In this document: positions 22,432-30,035 of the stretch, in pieces
How positions within the stretch are numbered: position 1 is the stretch's first letter
How the letters are laid out: the number at the start of each line of letters is the position of its first letter
NCBI GenBank assembly: GCA_017524445.1
Contig: JAFXVP010000063.1
Location: forward strand, 1 to 33,628
DNA length: 33,628 nucleotides
Reading direction: 5' to 3'
Origin: Clostridia bacterium
GTDB lineage: Bacteria; Bacillota; Clostridia; Christensenellales; CAG-138
Translations under genes and position numbers: made by a program
Notes under the pieces: model-generated
Databases searched by the model: none
Told to the model about the DNA's origin: nothing
What the model saw: only the letters and a program-made list of their open reading frames with translations

Positions 22432-23196
22432 TTAAGGAGTATCAGCGTCGACGTTTCCGATCCAGTCCGCGATCATGTCCGCCGTGACCCGGATCTGTTC
22501 CCCGCTCGTGATCGCAGGCGTTCCATCGCCGTCCTGCGCGCCGTACATGCCGAAGCCCGCGTGACAGCCGCCCGCAATGATCCGTTCCGTCACGTCGCTC
22601 GGCAGCTTCGCCTTTGCCTGCTCGAATGCTTCGCGATCCAGCACGCGGTCTTCGCTGCCGTAGATCGAAAGAACACGAATGGATTCATCCGATAAGTCGT
22701 CGTTTGAAAACGACGCAAGCAGGACCATGCCCTCGTACGCGTCGGGATGCGCATTGACCTCGATCGAGGCGACCGCACCTCCCAAAGAATGCCCGCCGAT
22801 ATACCAATGCTCGATCTCCGGCAGTGCTTCCCGCACGTCGTCCGCCGCGTGGGTGTCAAAAACCGCGAGCCGGAACGGCATTTTGCACAACACGCACAAA
22901 ACTCCCTTTGATGAAATCGTCCGCATCAACGGCGCGTAAGCGTTCTCGTCCACCTTGCCGCCGGGATAAAAGATGAAACCAACCTTCGCGCCGCCCGGAT
23001 CGAACACCGTTTCCCCGCCCGCAAGCGCGCGTTCCATCACGGTCCGATCCGCGGAAAACGCCGCGATCGCGTCATCGTCGGCATGGTAATAGCTTTCCAG
23101 ATAGATGAGACTTACGCACAAAAGCAGTGCAAAAGCCGCGACCGGGATCACGATCCAAAGAAACCGCTTTGTTTTTCGTCCGTCTCTGCGCTTCAT
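22432..23196 (-). CDS. Membrane-anchored alpha/beta hydrolase
   Basis: The 254-residue protein has a basic start (MKRRDGRKTKR) and one helix (about 11-31), so it is probably an anchored outward-facing enzyme. The alpha/beta hydrolase core has oxyanion-side VGFIFYPGGKVDENAY, nucleophile motif GHSLGGAVAS, an acid in SIYGSEDRVLD and the histidine in GGCHAGFGMYG. It fits the small esterase/lipase-like group often called alpha/beta hydrolase 5; the substrate is unknown. The start at 23196 has GGAGC upstream, while the frame to 23262 crosses the promoter. Confidence 0.88.
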   Translation of the reverse strand: MKRRDGRKTKRFLWIVIPVAAFALLLCVSLIYLESYYHADDDAIAAFSADRTVMERALAGGETVFDPGGAKVGFIFYPGGKVDENAYAPLMRTISSKGVLCVLCKMPFRLAVFDTHAADDVREALPEIEHWYIGGHSLGGAVASIEVNAHPDAYEGMVLLASFSNDDLSDESIRVLSIYGSEDRVLDREAFEQAKAKLPSDVTERIIAGGCHAGFGMYGAQDGDGTPAITSGEQIRVTADMIADWIGNVDADTP

Positions 23197-23227
23197 ATTT
23201 GCTCCGCGATAAAGATGCTTATCAATT

Positions 23228-23256
23228 ATAGTATGCCCACGTCTTCGAAAAGTCAA
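23228..23256 (-). promoter_or_regulatory. Promoter of the alpha/beta hydrolase gene
   Basis: On the minus strand TTGACT (23251-23256), 17 bases, TACTAT (23228-23233). A TATAAT three bases further on has a 20-base spacing and is the alternative. Confidence 0.6.
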
Positions 23257-23291
23257 GTTCACGCTCGCGATTCATGCGTTTTTTATACAAA

Positions 23292-23311
23292 AGCGCCCCG
23301 TAAGGAGCGCT
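23292..23311 (-). terminator. Terminator of the CBS/deaminase/kinase operon
   Basis: AGCGCCCC (23292-23299) pairs with GGAGCGCT (23304-23311), GTAA loop, one G-T pair. TTTTG follows on the minus strand. Confidence 0.7.
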
Positions 23312-23316
23312 GCTCA

Positions 23317-23802
23317 TCAGATTGTTTCAAGCCACCGGTCCGCCTCTTCGCGGGTACGGAAGATATGGACCTCCTTGTCCGGATATTTGCGGAACAGCTC
23401 ATGGAGCACCGGATTGTTGCGCTGCTTGTAAGTTTCTACGATCGCGACAAGCTCCGGATCGAGCGAACTTTCCGTCCACGGGATGTCCGGCCGCGTCTGC
23501 CCGACGCGGTCGATGATCCCCCGCATGCAGACGTCCGTGTCGTAATCGAGCAGAACGACCGTGTCGCAGGCGGCGATCCGCGGCTCGAACGTGCGGCTGT
23601 AGCTGCCGTCAAGGATCCATTCGTCTTCTTTGAGAATGTCGGCGAGCGCCGCGTCGAATTCTTCGCGCGTGACGTGCGTGCGGTCCGGTTTCCACCAGGT
23701 GTTGTCCAAATGGTAAAGGGGCAGGCCTGTTTTTTCATGCAGCCTGGCAGAAAAAACGCTCTTTCCGCTGCCCGGGCTGCCGGTTACCATGATCCGTTTC
23801 AT
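23317..23802 (-). CDS. Small P-loop kinase (adenylate kinase/FlaR-like)
   Basis: The 161-residue protein begins MKRIMVTGSPGSGKSVFSARL, with Walker A at 8-15, followed by LYHLDNTWWKPDRTHVTREEF and later DTVVLLDYDTDVCMRGIIDRV. This is the pattern of small AAA/adenylate-kinase-like proteins sometimes annotated as topology modulation protein. They are presumed to phosphorylate a small molecule; the substrate is not known. ATG at 23802 overlaps the deaminase stop (ATGA). It is the last gene of a four-gene operon, followed by a terminator. Placement beside a nucleoside deaminase would suit a nucleoside or nucleotide substrate, which is inference. Confidence 0.85.
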   Translation of the reverse strand: MKRIMVTGSPGSGKSVFSARLHEKTGLPLYHLDNTWWKPDRTHVTREEFDAALADILKEDEWILDGSYSRTFEPRIAACDTVVLLDYDTDVCMRGIIDRVGQTRPDIPWTESSLDPELVAIVETYKQRNNPVLHELFRKYPDKEVHIFRTREEADRWLETI

Positions 23803-24194
23803 ATCCACCACTCCGGCGTCAATTCGCCAAGCGTCACGATTCTTTTTGTTTTGTAATCGATCATGATCTCGATCTCCCGATAGGAATCCGGCGTCAGCTG
23901 TGTCATCAGTTCCCGGCAGGCGCCACACGGCGCGCCGCAGTGTCCGTCCGGCATGATGGCAAGTACCTTTCGGATCTCGTGTTCACCGTTTGTCAGCATG
24001 TTGAAGATTGCATTCCGTTCTGCACAGATCCCGAGCGTGCAGCAGGTGTCGATGCATACGCCGGTATAGATCCGTCCCGACGCCGACAGGATCGCCGCAC
24101 TGACGCCGCCGGCTGTGACATATTCCGAGATCTGCCGTTCGTTCTGCACTGCTTTCGCCGCAAGATACAGGTCTCCCCACTCATCATTCTTCAT
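23799..24194 (-). CDS. Cytidine deaminase-family protein
   Basis: The 131-residue protein has the zinc deaminase signature: C57-A-E59 with the catalytic glutamate, and PCGACRE for the other two zinc cysteines. A preceding YTGVCIDTCC segment lines the active site. It lacks the YSPYSKF-like motif common in housekeeping cytidine deaminases, and in size and start it also recalls blasticidin-S deaminase-type proteins, so the exact substrate is open. ATG at 24194 has AAGGA eight bases upstream; ATG at 24200 is also possible. Both overlap the end of the upstream CBS gene. It overlaps the kinase gene by four bases. Confidence 0.85.
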   Translation of the reverse strand: MKNDEWGDLYLAAKAVQNERQISEYVTAGGVSAAILSASGRIYTGVCIDTCCTLGICAERNAIFNMLTNGEHEIRKVLAIMPDGHCGAPCGACRELMTQLTPDSYREIEIMIDYKTKRIVTLGELTPEWWI

Positions 24195-25473
24195 CTTCAT
24201 CTTCCTTTTCTTCCTCATCGACCCAGTCGGGATCCTGTTCAACCAGCAATCGGAGGATGCGCATGCGCTCCTTTTTCGTGACGGTCACGGTCAGGTCCTC
24301 GTAGACAAAGCTGTCATAGAGTTTCGGATAGCCGCCGAGCTGCTCGACCGCCCAGCCGCCGACCGTCGCGTTGTCGTCGTCGAGGTCTTCCTCCTCCTTG
24401 TCGAATTCGTCCAGGAAATCGGAAAGGCGCATGTCGCCGTCTACCTCGTAGCGGTTTTCGCCGACCTCGGTAAACTCCTCCTCAACGGTATCGGATTCGT
24501 CCCAGATCTCGCCGACAAGCTGTTCCAGAACATCCTCCATCGTGAGAATGCCCATCGTGCCGCCGTATTCGTCGGTGACGACGACCATGTGACTCTTCTT
24601 TCTTCGCATCGTATCGAGCACGTCCGGCAACGGCATGGTCTTGTGCACATACACGATTGGCATGAGAAGCTTCTTGATCGGCACGTCCGGGTCCTCGACC
24701 AACGCTTTATAGAAATGATTCAGATGCAGAATGCCGACCATATGGTCCGGCGTGCCGCGATAGACCGGAATGCGCGTAAACGGCGATGCGAACGCGATCT
24801 TCATCTGCTGCTCGCGCGGATCGTCCAAATCGATTGCCACAAGATCGACGCGCGGCGTGATGACCTCGTACGCCAGCACCTCGTCGAAATCGAACGCCGA
24901 CTGCAAAAGGTCCGCCGTATCCTCGTCGACGACGCCTTCGTCCTCCACGGTGTCGAGGATCGTTTCCATATCGTCCTCGGTGACGGTATCGTCAACTTCA
25001 TTGTCCTTCCAGATGCCCGAAAGCAGCTTCAAAAACCGTTCGAGTACCCAGATCAGCGGGAACAGCAGTAGCCACAGCGCGGTGAGCGGTGCGGCAAGGA
25101 ACTTTGCCCAGCCCTCCGCACGCTCGGACGCAAGGATCTTCGGAAGGATCTCGCCGAACGTAATGATCAGCACGGTCATGATCGCGGTCGCGACCCATGC
25201 GCCGCTTTCGCCCATCAGCGCGATCGCCAGCGCCGCCGCGATCGACGACGAACCGATGTTCACAAGGTTGTTGCCGATGAGGATCGCAATGAGTCCGGAA
25301 TCGAACCGTTCGCGGAAGCGCAGCGCGAGCCGTGCCGTCCGGCTGCTCTTCTCCTCCGCTTCCTTTTTCAGCTTTGTCGGGTTCAGCTGCATGAACGCGA
25401 TCTCCGCGCCGGAGAACATGGAGGAAAGCACAATGCACACGACAATCAGGATATAACGCACGGTGTTACTCAT
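24184..25473 (-). CDS. CNNM/CorC-type membrane protein with DUF21, CBS pair and CorC_HlyC domains
   Basis: The 429-residue protein has the DUF21 membrane domain (about 1-170; MFSGAEIAFMQLNPTKLKKEAEEK, NNLVNIGSS), two CBS domains (about 200-330; VITPRVDLVAIDLDD, FTRIPVYRGTPDHMVGILH, MVVVTDEYGGTMGILTMEDVLEQLVGEI) and a C-terminal CorC_HlyC domain (about 345-415). This family includes magnesium and cobalt transporters or efflux factors, though many are labelled hemolysin-like without evidence. The tail is highly acidic. ATG at 25473 follows GGGAGG and overlaps the stop of its upstream paralogue by eight bases. Confidence 0.92.
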   Translation of the reverse strand: MSNTVRYILIVVCIVLSSMFSGAEIAFMQLNPTKLKKEAEEKSSRTARLALRFRERFDSGLIAILIGNNLVNIGSSSIAAALAIALMGESGAWVATAIMTVLIITFGEILPKILASERAEGWAKFLAAPLTALWLLLFPLIWVLERFLKLLSGIWKDNEVDDTVTEDDMETILDTVEDEGVVDEDTADLLQSAFDFDEVLAYEVITPRVDLVAIDLDDPREQQMKIAFASPFTRIPVYRGTPDHMVGILHLNHFYKALVEDPDVPIKKLLMPIVYVHKTMPLPDVLDTMRRKKSHMVVVTDEYGGTMGILTMEDVLEQLVGEIWDESDTVEEEFTEVGENRYEVDGDMRLSDFLDEFDKEEEDLDDDNATVGGWAVEQLGGYPKLYDSFVYEDLTVTVTKKERMRILRLLVEQDPDWVDEEEKEDEDEE

Positions 25474-26551
25474 CGGCAACACCTCCCACGTCGTCCTCGT
25501 CGTAAATCTCGCCGACAAGCTTCTCAAGGATGTCCTCAACCGTCAGGATGCCGAGCACCTTGCCGTCGTTGTCGCGCACGATCGCGATATGCGTCTTTGC
25601 CTTGCTCATACCCGCAAGCTGCTCGTCGATCGGCATGCCGACCGTAACATAATACGGTTTATCCATCACGCGTGCAAGCGAGACGTGTCCCTGCCGCTTC
25701 AGGTATTCCTTCAGGTATTTGCGTATCTGCACCACGCCGCAGATCTCGCCTTCACGGCTTTTGACCGGCAGGCGGCTGTGGTTCGTCTGTTCGATGATCT
25801 TCACGATCTCTGTCGGGTGCATGCCGAGCGTGATCGTCTCGACGTTTTCAAGCGGTACGAAGACCTCGCCTACCGGCGTTTCGGTGAAATCGAGCGCCGA
25901 CTGCATCAGGTCCGCCGTGTCCTCGTCGATGTCGTCCTCCTCATCGAGCGTTTCGATGATGTCGTGAAGCTCCTCCTCGGAGACGGTCGGCTCCTCCTCG
26001 TCCTGCACACGGAACAGCTTTTTGACGCCGTTTGTCAGCGACGTGAAGACGAAGTTCAGCGGATACAGAATGCGCATCAAAAGCCGCAGCGACGGCGCGA
26101 CGAACAGCGCAAAGCTTTCGTTGCACGCCTTTGCGATCGTCTTCGGGATCATTTCGGCAAGCAGAAATACGAGCAGCGTCGTCACAAGCGACGTCGCCGT
26201 CGCGCCCGCGCTGCCCCAGTTCAGGCGCACCGCAACAAGCGCGGTCAAAGACGCGCTGCCGATGTGCATGATGTTGTTGCCGACGAGAATGGTGGTAAGC
26301 GCCTCGTCAAAATGATCGAGGATATAGAGAACGCGCTTTGCCCGTTTCGAGCCGTTGTCCGCGCGGCTCATGATGCGGATGCGGTTCACCGACGCGAGCG
26401 AGGTTTCCGCCCCCGCAAAGTACGCGCCGCCGAGCAAAAGCACGAAGAAAAATACGATCAGACCGATGACGCTTCGGAAATTGCCGCTTTCGATCTCATT
26501 TGCCGCTTCTTCCGAAAGCCATCGTATAAGAGGACTTGGACTACTGTCCAC
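25466..26551 (-). CDS. CNNM/CorC-type membrane protein without CorC_HlyC domain
   Basis: The 361-residue protein is a paralogue of the downstream gene: DUF21 membrane domain (about 25-190; GGAYFAGAETSLASVNRIRI, GNNIMHIGSAS, LLAEMIPKTIAK) and two CBS domains (about 215-345, ending THIAIVRDNDGKVLGILTVEDILEKLVGEIYDE). It stops just after the second CBS domain, so the CorC_HlyC domain is missing. The start is GTG at 26551 with AGGTGG seven bases before. It is the first gene of the four-gene operon. The pair may form heterodimers, since family members dimerise through CBS domains; that is inference. Confidence 0.9.
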   Translation of the reverse strand: MDSSPSPLIRWLSEEAANEIESGNFRSVIGLIVFFFVLLLGGAYFAGAETSLASVNRIRIMSRADNGSKRAKRVLYILDHFDEALTTILVGNNIMHIGSASLTALVAVRLNWGSAGATATSLVTTLLVFLLAEMIPKTIAKACNESFALFVAPSLRLLMRILYPLNFVFTSLTNGVKKLFRVQDEEEPTVSEEELHDIIETLDEEDDIDEDTADLMQSALDFTETPVGEVFVPLENVETITLGMHPTEIVKIIEQTNHSRLPVKSREGEICGVVQIRKYLKEYLKRQGHVSLARVMDKPYYVTVGMPIDEQLAGMSKAKTHIAIVRDNDGKVLGILTVEDILEKLVGEIYDEDDVGGVADE

Positions 26552-26587
26552 AGTCGTACCACCTGCCTTGTTTCATAGAATAGATGT

Positions 26588-26616
26588 ATTATACGCGATA
26601 ATCCCGAAAAACGCAA
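26588..26616 (-). promoter_or_regulatory. Promoter of the CBS/deaminase/kinase operon
   Basis: On the minus strand TTGCGT (26611-26616), 17 bases, TATAAT (26588-26593). Confidence 0.65.
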
Positions 26617-26631
26617 GGGAAAAGATAGGAA

Positions 26632-26654
26632 AAGCGGCTGCGTTGCAGCCGCTT
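26632..26654 (-). terminator. Terminator of the cysteine-repeat lipoprotein gene
   Basis: Perfect ten-pair stem AAGCGGCTGC (26632-26641) with GCAGCCGCTT (26645-26654), three-base loop; TTTTCC follows on the minus strand. Confidence 0.75.
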
Positions 26655-26670
26655 GTTCCATGTTATTTTG

Positions 26671-27993
26671 CTAATTCGCCTTTTTTATCGTCCAATTTCC
26701 GTCAGCATTGATTACGAAAAATACGTTGCTCCCTGATGGAATACGAATTGATTTTCTTCCACTATAATTCCCAATTTCGTTTATCAGCAAATCTCTACCA
26801 TTTGTTGTATACACCCAAACAACAAAATTACTCTTCCCATCATGAGTTATCTCATATGTTCCTGTTTCCAATGAAGCTATCCCGGTTACATAATCTCCTT
26901 TCCCAGAAAAAGCTTTGTCCGATACTGTTTTCAATCTTTCAATTTCAATCGTCCAATTTCCTTTTGACTCTATCTCAAACTGAAACGGTGACTTCCCCGA
27001 CAGTAGAACATACCCATCGTATGCTCCAATCTTATTTATCAGCAAGTCTCTGTCATCAGTTGCATCATAAATCCAGACGACAAAGTTGCTTCTTCCATCA
27101 TTTTTGATATGAGCTCTATATATGCCATCTCCTACTTTAACATTAGATATGACGTCATCACCTTTACCTTTAATAGGTTCATATACTTCTGCTCCGCATC
27201 TCGAGCATTTTCCAGATGTCGTCGTATGTCCGAGTGCCTTTTCAGTCACAGTCTTTCTGCTCATTTCCGTATGACATCTGGAGCAGTATACTACCTCGTC
27301 ATAGTACCCATCTTCCGTACAAGTTGCAGCGTGTATATTCTCCTTCTTGGGATCACCCGCTTCATGTCCCAGAGCTTTCCCTTCTGTTATCCCACAACGC
27401 TGACATGTTTTCGGTTCTGTACAGGTTGCATCCTTCCAATCATGTCCTAAAGCAGGAATCAATTCTCCACAGCGGGTACATGTATCTTCCTTTGTGCAGG
27501 AAAGGTTCGGTGTGTCGTGTCCAAGCGCTTCACCGTCTATTGCACCACAGCGCGTACAAGTTTTCGGTTCTGTACATGTCGCTTCTATCCATTCATGACC
27601 AAGTGCTTCTCCCTCTGTTGCGCCGCAGCGATCACACGTTTTGGGGTTCGTACAGGTTGCATCCATCCAGTTGTGTCCAAGTGCTTCACCGTCGGTTTCG
27701 CCGCATCTGTCGCACGTTCTCGGCTCTGTGCAGGTTGCTTTCTTCCAATCATGACCGAGCGCTTCACCTTCGGTTTCTCCACATCGAGTACATGTTCTGG
27801 GAGACGTACAAGTTGCATTTGTCCATTCGTGTCCTAACGCCGCACCTTCCGTTTCACCGCACAAAGCACATGTCCTCGGTTCTGTGCAAGTTGCTTCCTT
27901 CCACTCATGCTTACAGCCACAGCCCGCTAACAACAAAGCAACAAAACAGCACAGAATTGTTGTAGATACGATCAACTTAATTTTTCTATTCAT
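26671..27993 (-). CDS. Lipoprotein with tandem Cys-rich repeats and two copies of a C-terminal beta domain
   Basis: The 440-residue protein has a lipobox (LLAGC25). From residue 29 to 209 there are seven tandem units of about 26 residues of the form H-x-W-x3-TCT-x-P-x-TC-x2-CG-x(T/I)-x-GxALG, each with three cysteines (the sixth is shorter), then a degenerate unit with C-x2-C pairs to about 270. The units resemble small zinc ribbons. The C-terminal part holds two copies of a domain of about 75 residues (about 277-352 and 366-437), sharing SNFVVWxY, RDLLIN.IG.Y and GNWTI. GC is clearly lower than the neighbours, so it was probably acquired. Start ATG at 27993 follows GGAGGGG. Function unknown. 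Confidence 0.85.
   Translation of the reverse strand: MNRKIKLIVSTTILCCFVALLLAGCGCKHEWKEATCTEPRTCALCGETEGAALGHEWTNATCTSPRTCTRCGETEGEALGHDWKKATCTEPRTCDRCGETDGEALGHNWMDATCTNPKTCDRCGATEGEALGHEWIEATCTEPKTCTRCGAIDGEALGHDTPNLSCTKEDTCTRCGELIPALGHDWKDATCTEPKTCQRCGITEGKALGHEAGDPKKENIHAATCTEDGYYDEVVYCSRCHTEMSRKTVTEKALGHTTTSGKCSRCGAEVYEPIKGKGDDVISNVKVGDGIYRAHIKNDGRSNFVVWIYDATDDRDLLINKIGAYDGYVLLSGKSPFQFEIESKGNWTIEIERLKTVSDKAFSGKGDYVTGIASLETGTYEITHDGKSNFVVWVYTTNGRDLLINEIGNYSGRKSIRIPSGSNVFFVINADGNWTIKKAN
27366..27909 (-). repeat. Tandem 78-base coding repeats
   Basis: Seven tandem units inside the lipoprotein gene encode the 26-residue cysteine repeat. Neighbouring units are similar at DNA level but not identical, so they are old enough to have diverged or are kept by selection on protein. 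Such arrays may change copy number between strains. Confidence 0.75.
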
Positions 27994-28020
27994 ATTGCCC
28001 CTCCATAATCTTTTTCATGA

Positions 28021-28077
28021 TGAATATATTCAATATTTGAGTTTTTGTCAATACTCAAACATTGAGAGTGCTATAGT
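28021..28077. promoter_or_regulatory. Divergent control region with palindromes shared by lipoprotein and XRE genes
   Basis: Minus-strand promoter of the lipoprotein: TTGACA (28046-28051), 17 bases, TATATT (28023-28028). Plus-strand extended -10 for the regulator: TGCTATAGT (28069-28077). Palindromes: TGAATATATTCA (28021-28032), TCAATATTTGA (28030-28040) inside the lipoprotein spacer, and CTCAAACATTGAG (28054-28066) between the two promoters. The last two share TCAA-N3-TTGA, centred 25 bases apart, which suits binding by the small XRE protein. Confidence 0.65.
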
Positions 28078-28096
28078 GCTCGCAAGTGAGGGTGTT

Positions 28097-28321
28097 ATGA
28101 ATTATCGGACAAGAATTCGGGCAGTCAGAGAAGATCGCGACCTGTCGCAAAAACAGATCGGCGAAGTTCTGCAGAAGTCCCAGCAAGGGTATAACCACAT
28201 CGAGGACGGACGCGCGGAGCTGAAGATCGACGATCTGATCCGTTTGTGCCGGTATTACAATTTATCGGCGGATTACTTGATCGGATTGACAGATACCGTA
28301 AAAAAGTTGGACGAGGATTGA
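28097..28321 (+). CDS. Small XRE-family regulator
   Basis: The 74-residue protein is almost wholly a helix-turn-helix of the Cro/C1 type: RTRIRAVREDRDLSQKQIGEVLQ, SQQGYNHIEDGRAELKIDDLIRLCRYYNLSADYLIGLTD in consecutive parts. There is no extra ligand or protease domain. ATG at 28097 follows GAGGGTG; the frame upstream to 27884 crosses the promoters and the lipoprotein start and is rejected. It is divergent from the lipoprotein gene and probably represses it or itself through the TCAA-N3-TTGA sites. Confidence 0.9.
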   Translation: MNYRTRIRAVREDRDLSQKQIGEVLQKSQQGYNHIEDGRAELKIDDLIRLCRYYNLSADYLIGLTDTVKKLDED

Positions 28322-28335
28322 ATCCCCGTCCTTTT
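28309..28335 (+). terminator. Terminator of the XRE gene
   Basis: GGACG-A-GGAT (28309-28318) pairs with ATCC-C-CGTCC (28322-28331) with one A-C mismatch, then TTTT. The stem includes the stop codon. Confidence 0.6.
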
Positions 28336-28369
28336 CAAAACCGATAATACTTAATTACCTGATTCTTCA

Positions 28370-28486
28370 CACCTCATCCACCGCAAGCGGTCCCCCTTCT
28401 CCTCAAAGGAGAAGGCTTTTGTTTGCGCTCATTCAGAAGGCTTCCCCTCGAGGGGAAGCTGGCAGCGTCAGCTGACTGATGAGGTG
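28370..28486. repeat. Interspersed palindromic repeat, copy 2 (complete form)
   Basis: A 117-base unit bounded by inverted ends CACCTCATC (28370-28378) and GATGAGGTG (28478-28486). Inside are CTTCTCCT/AGGAGAAG-like and CTTCCCCTCGAGGGGAAG (28441-28458) palindromes and GTCAGCTGAC. It has no ORF. It matches the blocks at 15265-15384, so this is a dispersed non-autonomous element. Confidence 0.75.
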
Positions 28487-28510
28487 TATATTGATGAAGT
28501 GCCAACCATC

Positions 28511-29038
28511 TCACAATTCAAGCCATTCCACCGCGCCGGTTTTGATATCATAGACCGCGCCTCTGATCTCGGCGTCCGCCGGGTCCGGTTCGGTCAAAAA
28601 TGCCTCGCGCAGGATCTTTACGCCGTGCGCGACGTTCAGACGGCAGGCCTTGTTTGGATCACGCTCCATGCCGATCGCCTTCTGAATGTCCCCGGTGATA
28701 AAGGAGATGTGCCCGTCCGCTTCGCCGTGCAGCGCTGCGCCGACCGCCCCGCAGCCGGTATGCCCGAGCATGAGAACGAGCTTGCAGCCGAGATGCGAAA
28801 CCGCGTATTCCACGCTGCCGATCTGATGCCGGTCAAGCACGTTGCCCGCCACGCGGATCACAAACAGATCGCCGATTTCCGCATGAAAAATCTGTTCCGG
28901 GATCACGCGCGAATCCGAACAGCAGATCACAACCGCATACGGATGCTGTCCGTTCTGCGCGGTGTCCATGCGCAGCGCTTCGTTTCCGTGCGCAATATAA
29001 TACCGGTTCCCCTCGGTCATACGCTCGATGATATCCAT
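28511..29038 (-). CDS. Beta-class carbonic anhydrase
   Basis: The 175-residue enzyme interconverts CO2 and bicarbonate. Zinc and catalytic residues are in place: C40-S-D42-S-R44 and H93-x2-C96, with LFVIRVAGNV and SVEYAVSHLGCKLVLMLGHTGCGAV around them. Length is at the short end of the family, typical of the cab-type group. ATG at 29038 follows AGGAGGG; the frame to 29155 lies upstream of the promoter. It is a single gene, divergent from the esterase gene. The palindromic repeat lies directly downstream and may serve as its transcript end. Confidence 0.93.
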   Translation of the reverse strand: MDIIERMTEGNRYYIAHGNEALRMDTAQNGQHPYAVVICCSDSRVIPEQIFHAEIGDLFVIRVAGNVLDRHQIGSVEYAVSHLGCKLVLMLGHTGCGAVGAALHGEADGHISFITGDIQKAIGMERDPNKACRLNVAHGVKILREAFLTEPDPADAEIRGAVYDIKTGAVEWLEL

Positions 29039-29062
29039 GTTTCCGCCCTCCTGTTCTATGCC

Positions 29063-29092
29063 AGTATAGCACAAAAGCGGCCGCTTTCGCAA
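29063..29092 (-). promoter_or_regulatory. Promoter of the carbonic anhydrase gene, with spacer palindrome
   Basis: On the minus strand TTGCGA (29087-29092), 18 bases, TATACT (29063-29068) with TGC before it (extended -10). The spacer holds the perfect palindrome AAAGCGGCCGCTTT (29074-29087), a possible operator. Confidence 0.6.
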
Positions 29093-29163
29093 CTGCTTCA
29101 ATGCCCATATTCTGTCTGTACGGAACCGTTTCCGTCCTTTCCCCCGCCGCTGCAATTCTTTTA

Positions 29164-29192
29164 TTGATTATTTCGCGTAAATGATGTATAAT
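29164..29192 (+). promoter_or_regulatory. Promoter of the esterase/ATP-grasp operon
   Basis: TTGATT (29164-29169), 17 bases, TATAAT (29187-29192). It gives a leader of about 70 bases before the ATG at 29271 and rules out ATG 29181 as the start. Confidence 0.65.
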
Positions 29193-29270
29193 ATCAGTAT
29201 CATCGGAGGCGAAACGGCGCAGACACTGACTGCGGACCGTTCCGTCTCCGGAAAGCGGACGGTGCATCGT

Positions 29271-30023
29271 ATGGAAACCAATTATTATGAATGGTACAGC
29301 GACAATCTGCAGCGCGACATGCCGATCAAGGTCTACGGGCATGCGGGCAAGCCGGTTCTGTTCATTCCCTGTCAGAACGGCCGGTTCTTCGATTTCGAGA
29401 ATTTCGGCATGGCGGACGCCGTCGCCGGATGGATCGACAGCGGGCGTATGCTTGTCTTTTCCATCGACACGGTCGACGAGGAAACCTTCAGCAACCGGGA
29501 CGGCGATCCGTATTGGCGCATCCGGCAATACGAGCGCTGGATCGACTACATCACGCGCGAGGTCGTGCCGTTCGTCCGATCGTACGCCAACGAAAAGAAC
29601 GGCTGGGAAGGCTATCCCGGTCTCATGGTCTTCGGCTGTTCGATGGGCGCAAGTCACGCGCTGAATCTGTATCTGCGCTATCCGGACCTGTTCGACCGCT
29701 GCCTTGCGCTGAGCGGCGTTTACCACGCGTCCTACTGCTTCGGTGAGTATATGGACGAGGTCGTTTACCGCAATTCCCCCGCGGATTACATGGCGGAGTT
29801 TCCCATCGATCATCCGTTCATCGCGGAGTACAACCGCCACAAGGCCGTTCTCTGCACCGGGCAGGGCGCATGGGAGGAGCCGTGGAGCACGCGCTGGCTC
29901 GACGAATGCTTCCGCCGCGTCGGCATACATGCCTGGGTGGATTACTGGGGCTACGACGTCAATCACGACTGGCCGTGGTGGTACAAGCAGACAAACTATT
30001 TCCTCCCCTATCTTCTGGACTGA
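29271..30023 (+). CDS. Esterase-family alpha/beta hydrolase
   Basis: The 250-residue protein fits the esterase D/PF00756-like group: KPVLFIPCQNGRFFDFENFG, DPYWRIRQYERWIDYITREV, nucleophile motif VFGCSMGASHALNLYLRYPDLF and the probable catalytic histidine in DVNHDWPWWYKQ. No signal peptide, so it acts inside the cell. ATG at 29271 is chosen because the promoter -10 box lies at 29187, downstream of the earlier ATG; the ribosome site (GGACGGTG) is weak. It is 12 bases ahead of an ATP-grasp gene. The pair suggests making and hydrolysing an ester or amide of a shared metabolite, which is inference. Confidence 0.85.
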   Translation: METNYYEWYSDNLQRDMPIKVYGHAGKPVLFIPCQNGRFFDFENFGMADAVAGWIDSGRMLVFSIDTVDEETFSNRDGDPYWRIRQYERWIDYITREVVPFVRSYANEKNGWEGYPGLMVFGCSMGASHALNLYLRYPDLFDRCLALSGVYHASYCFGEYMDEVVYRNSPADYMAEFPIDHPFIAEYNRHKAVLCTGQGAWEEPWSTRWLDECFRRVGIHAWVDYWGYDVNHDWPWWYKQTNYFLPYLLD

Positions 30024-30035
30024 AAGGAGCGTTGC

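Noticed and set aside
27366..27909. Regular repeats considered as a CRISPR array
   Set aside because: The units are in frame, encode a cysteine repeat and have no unique spacers.
27884..28096. Longer start of the XRE regulator
   Set aside because: The extension crosses both divergent promoters and has no ribosome site.
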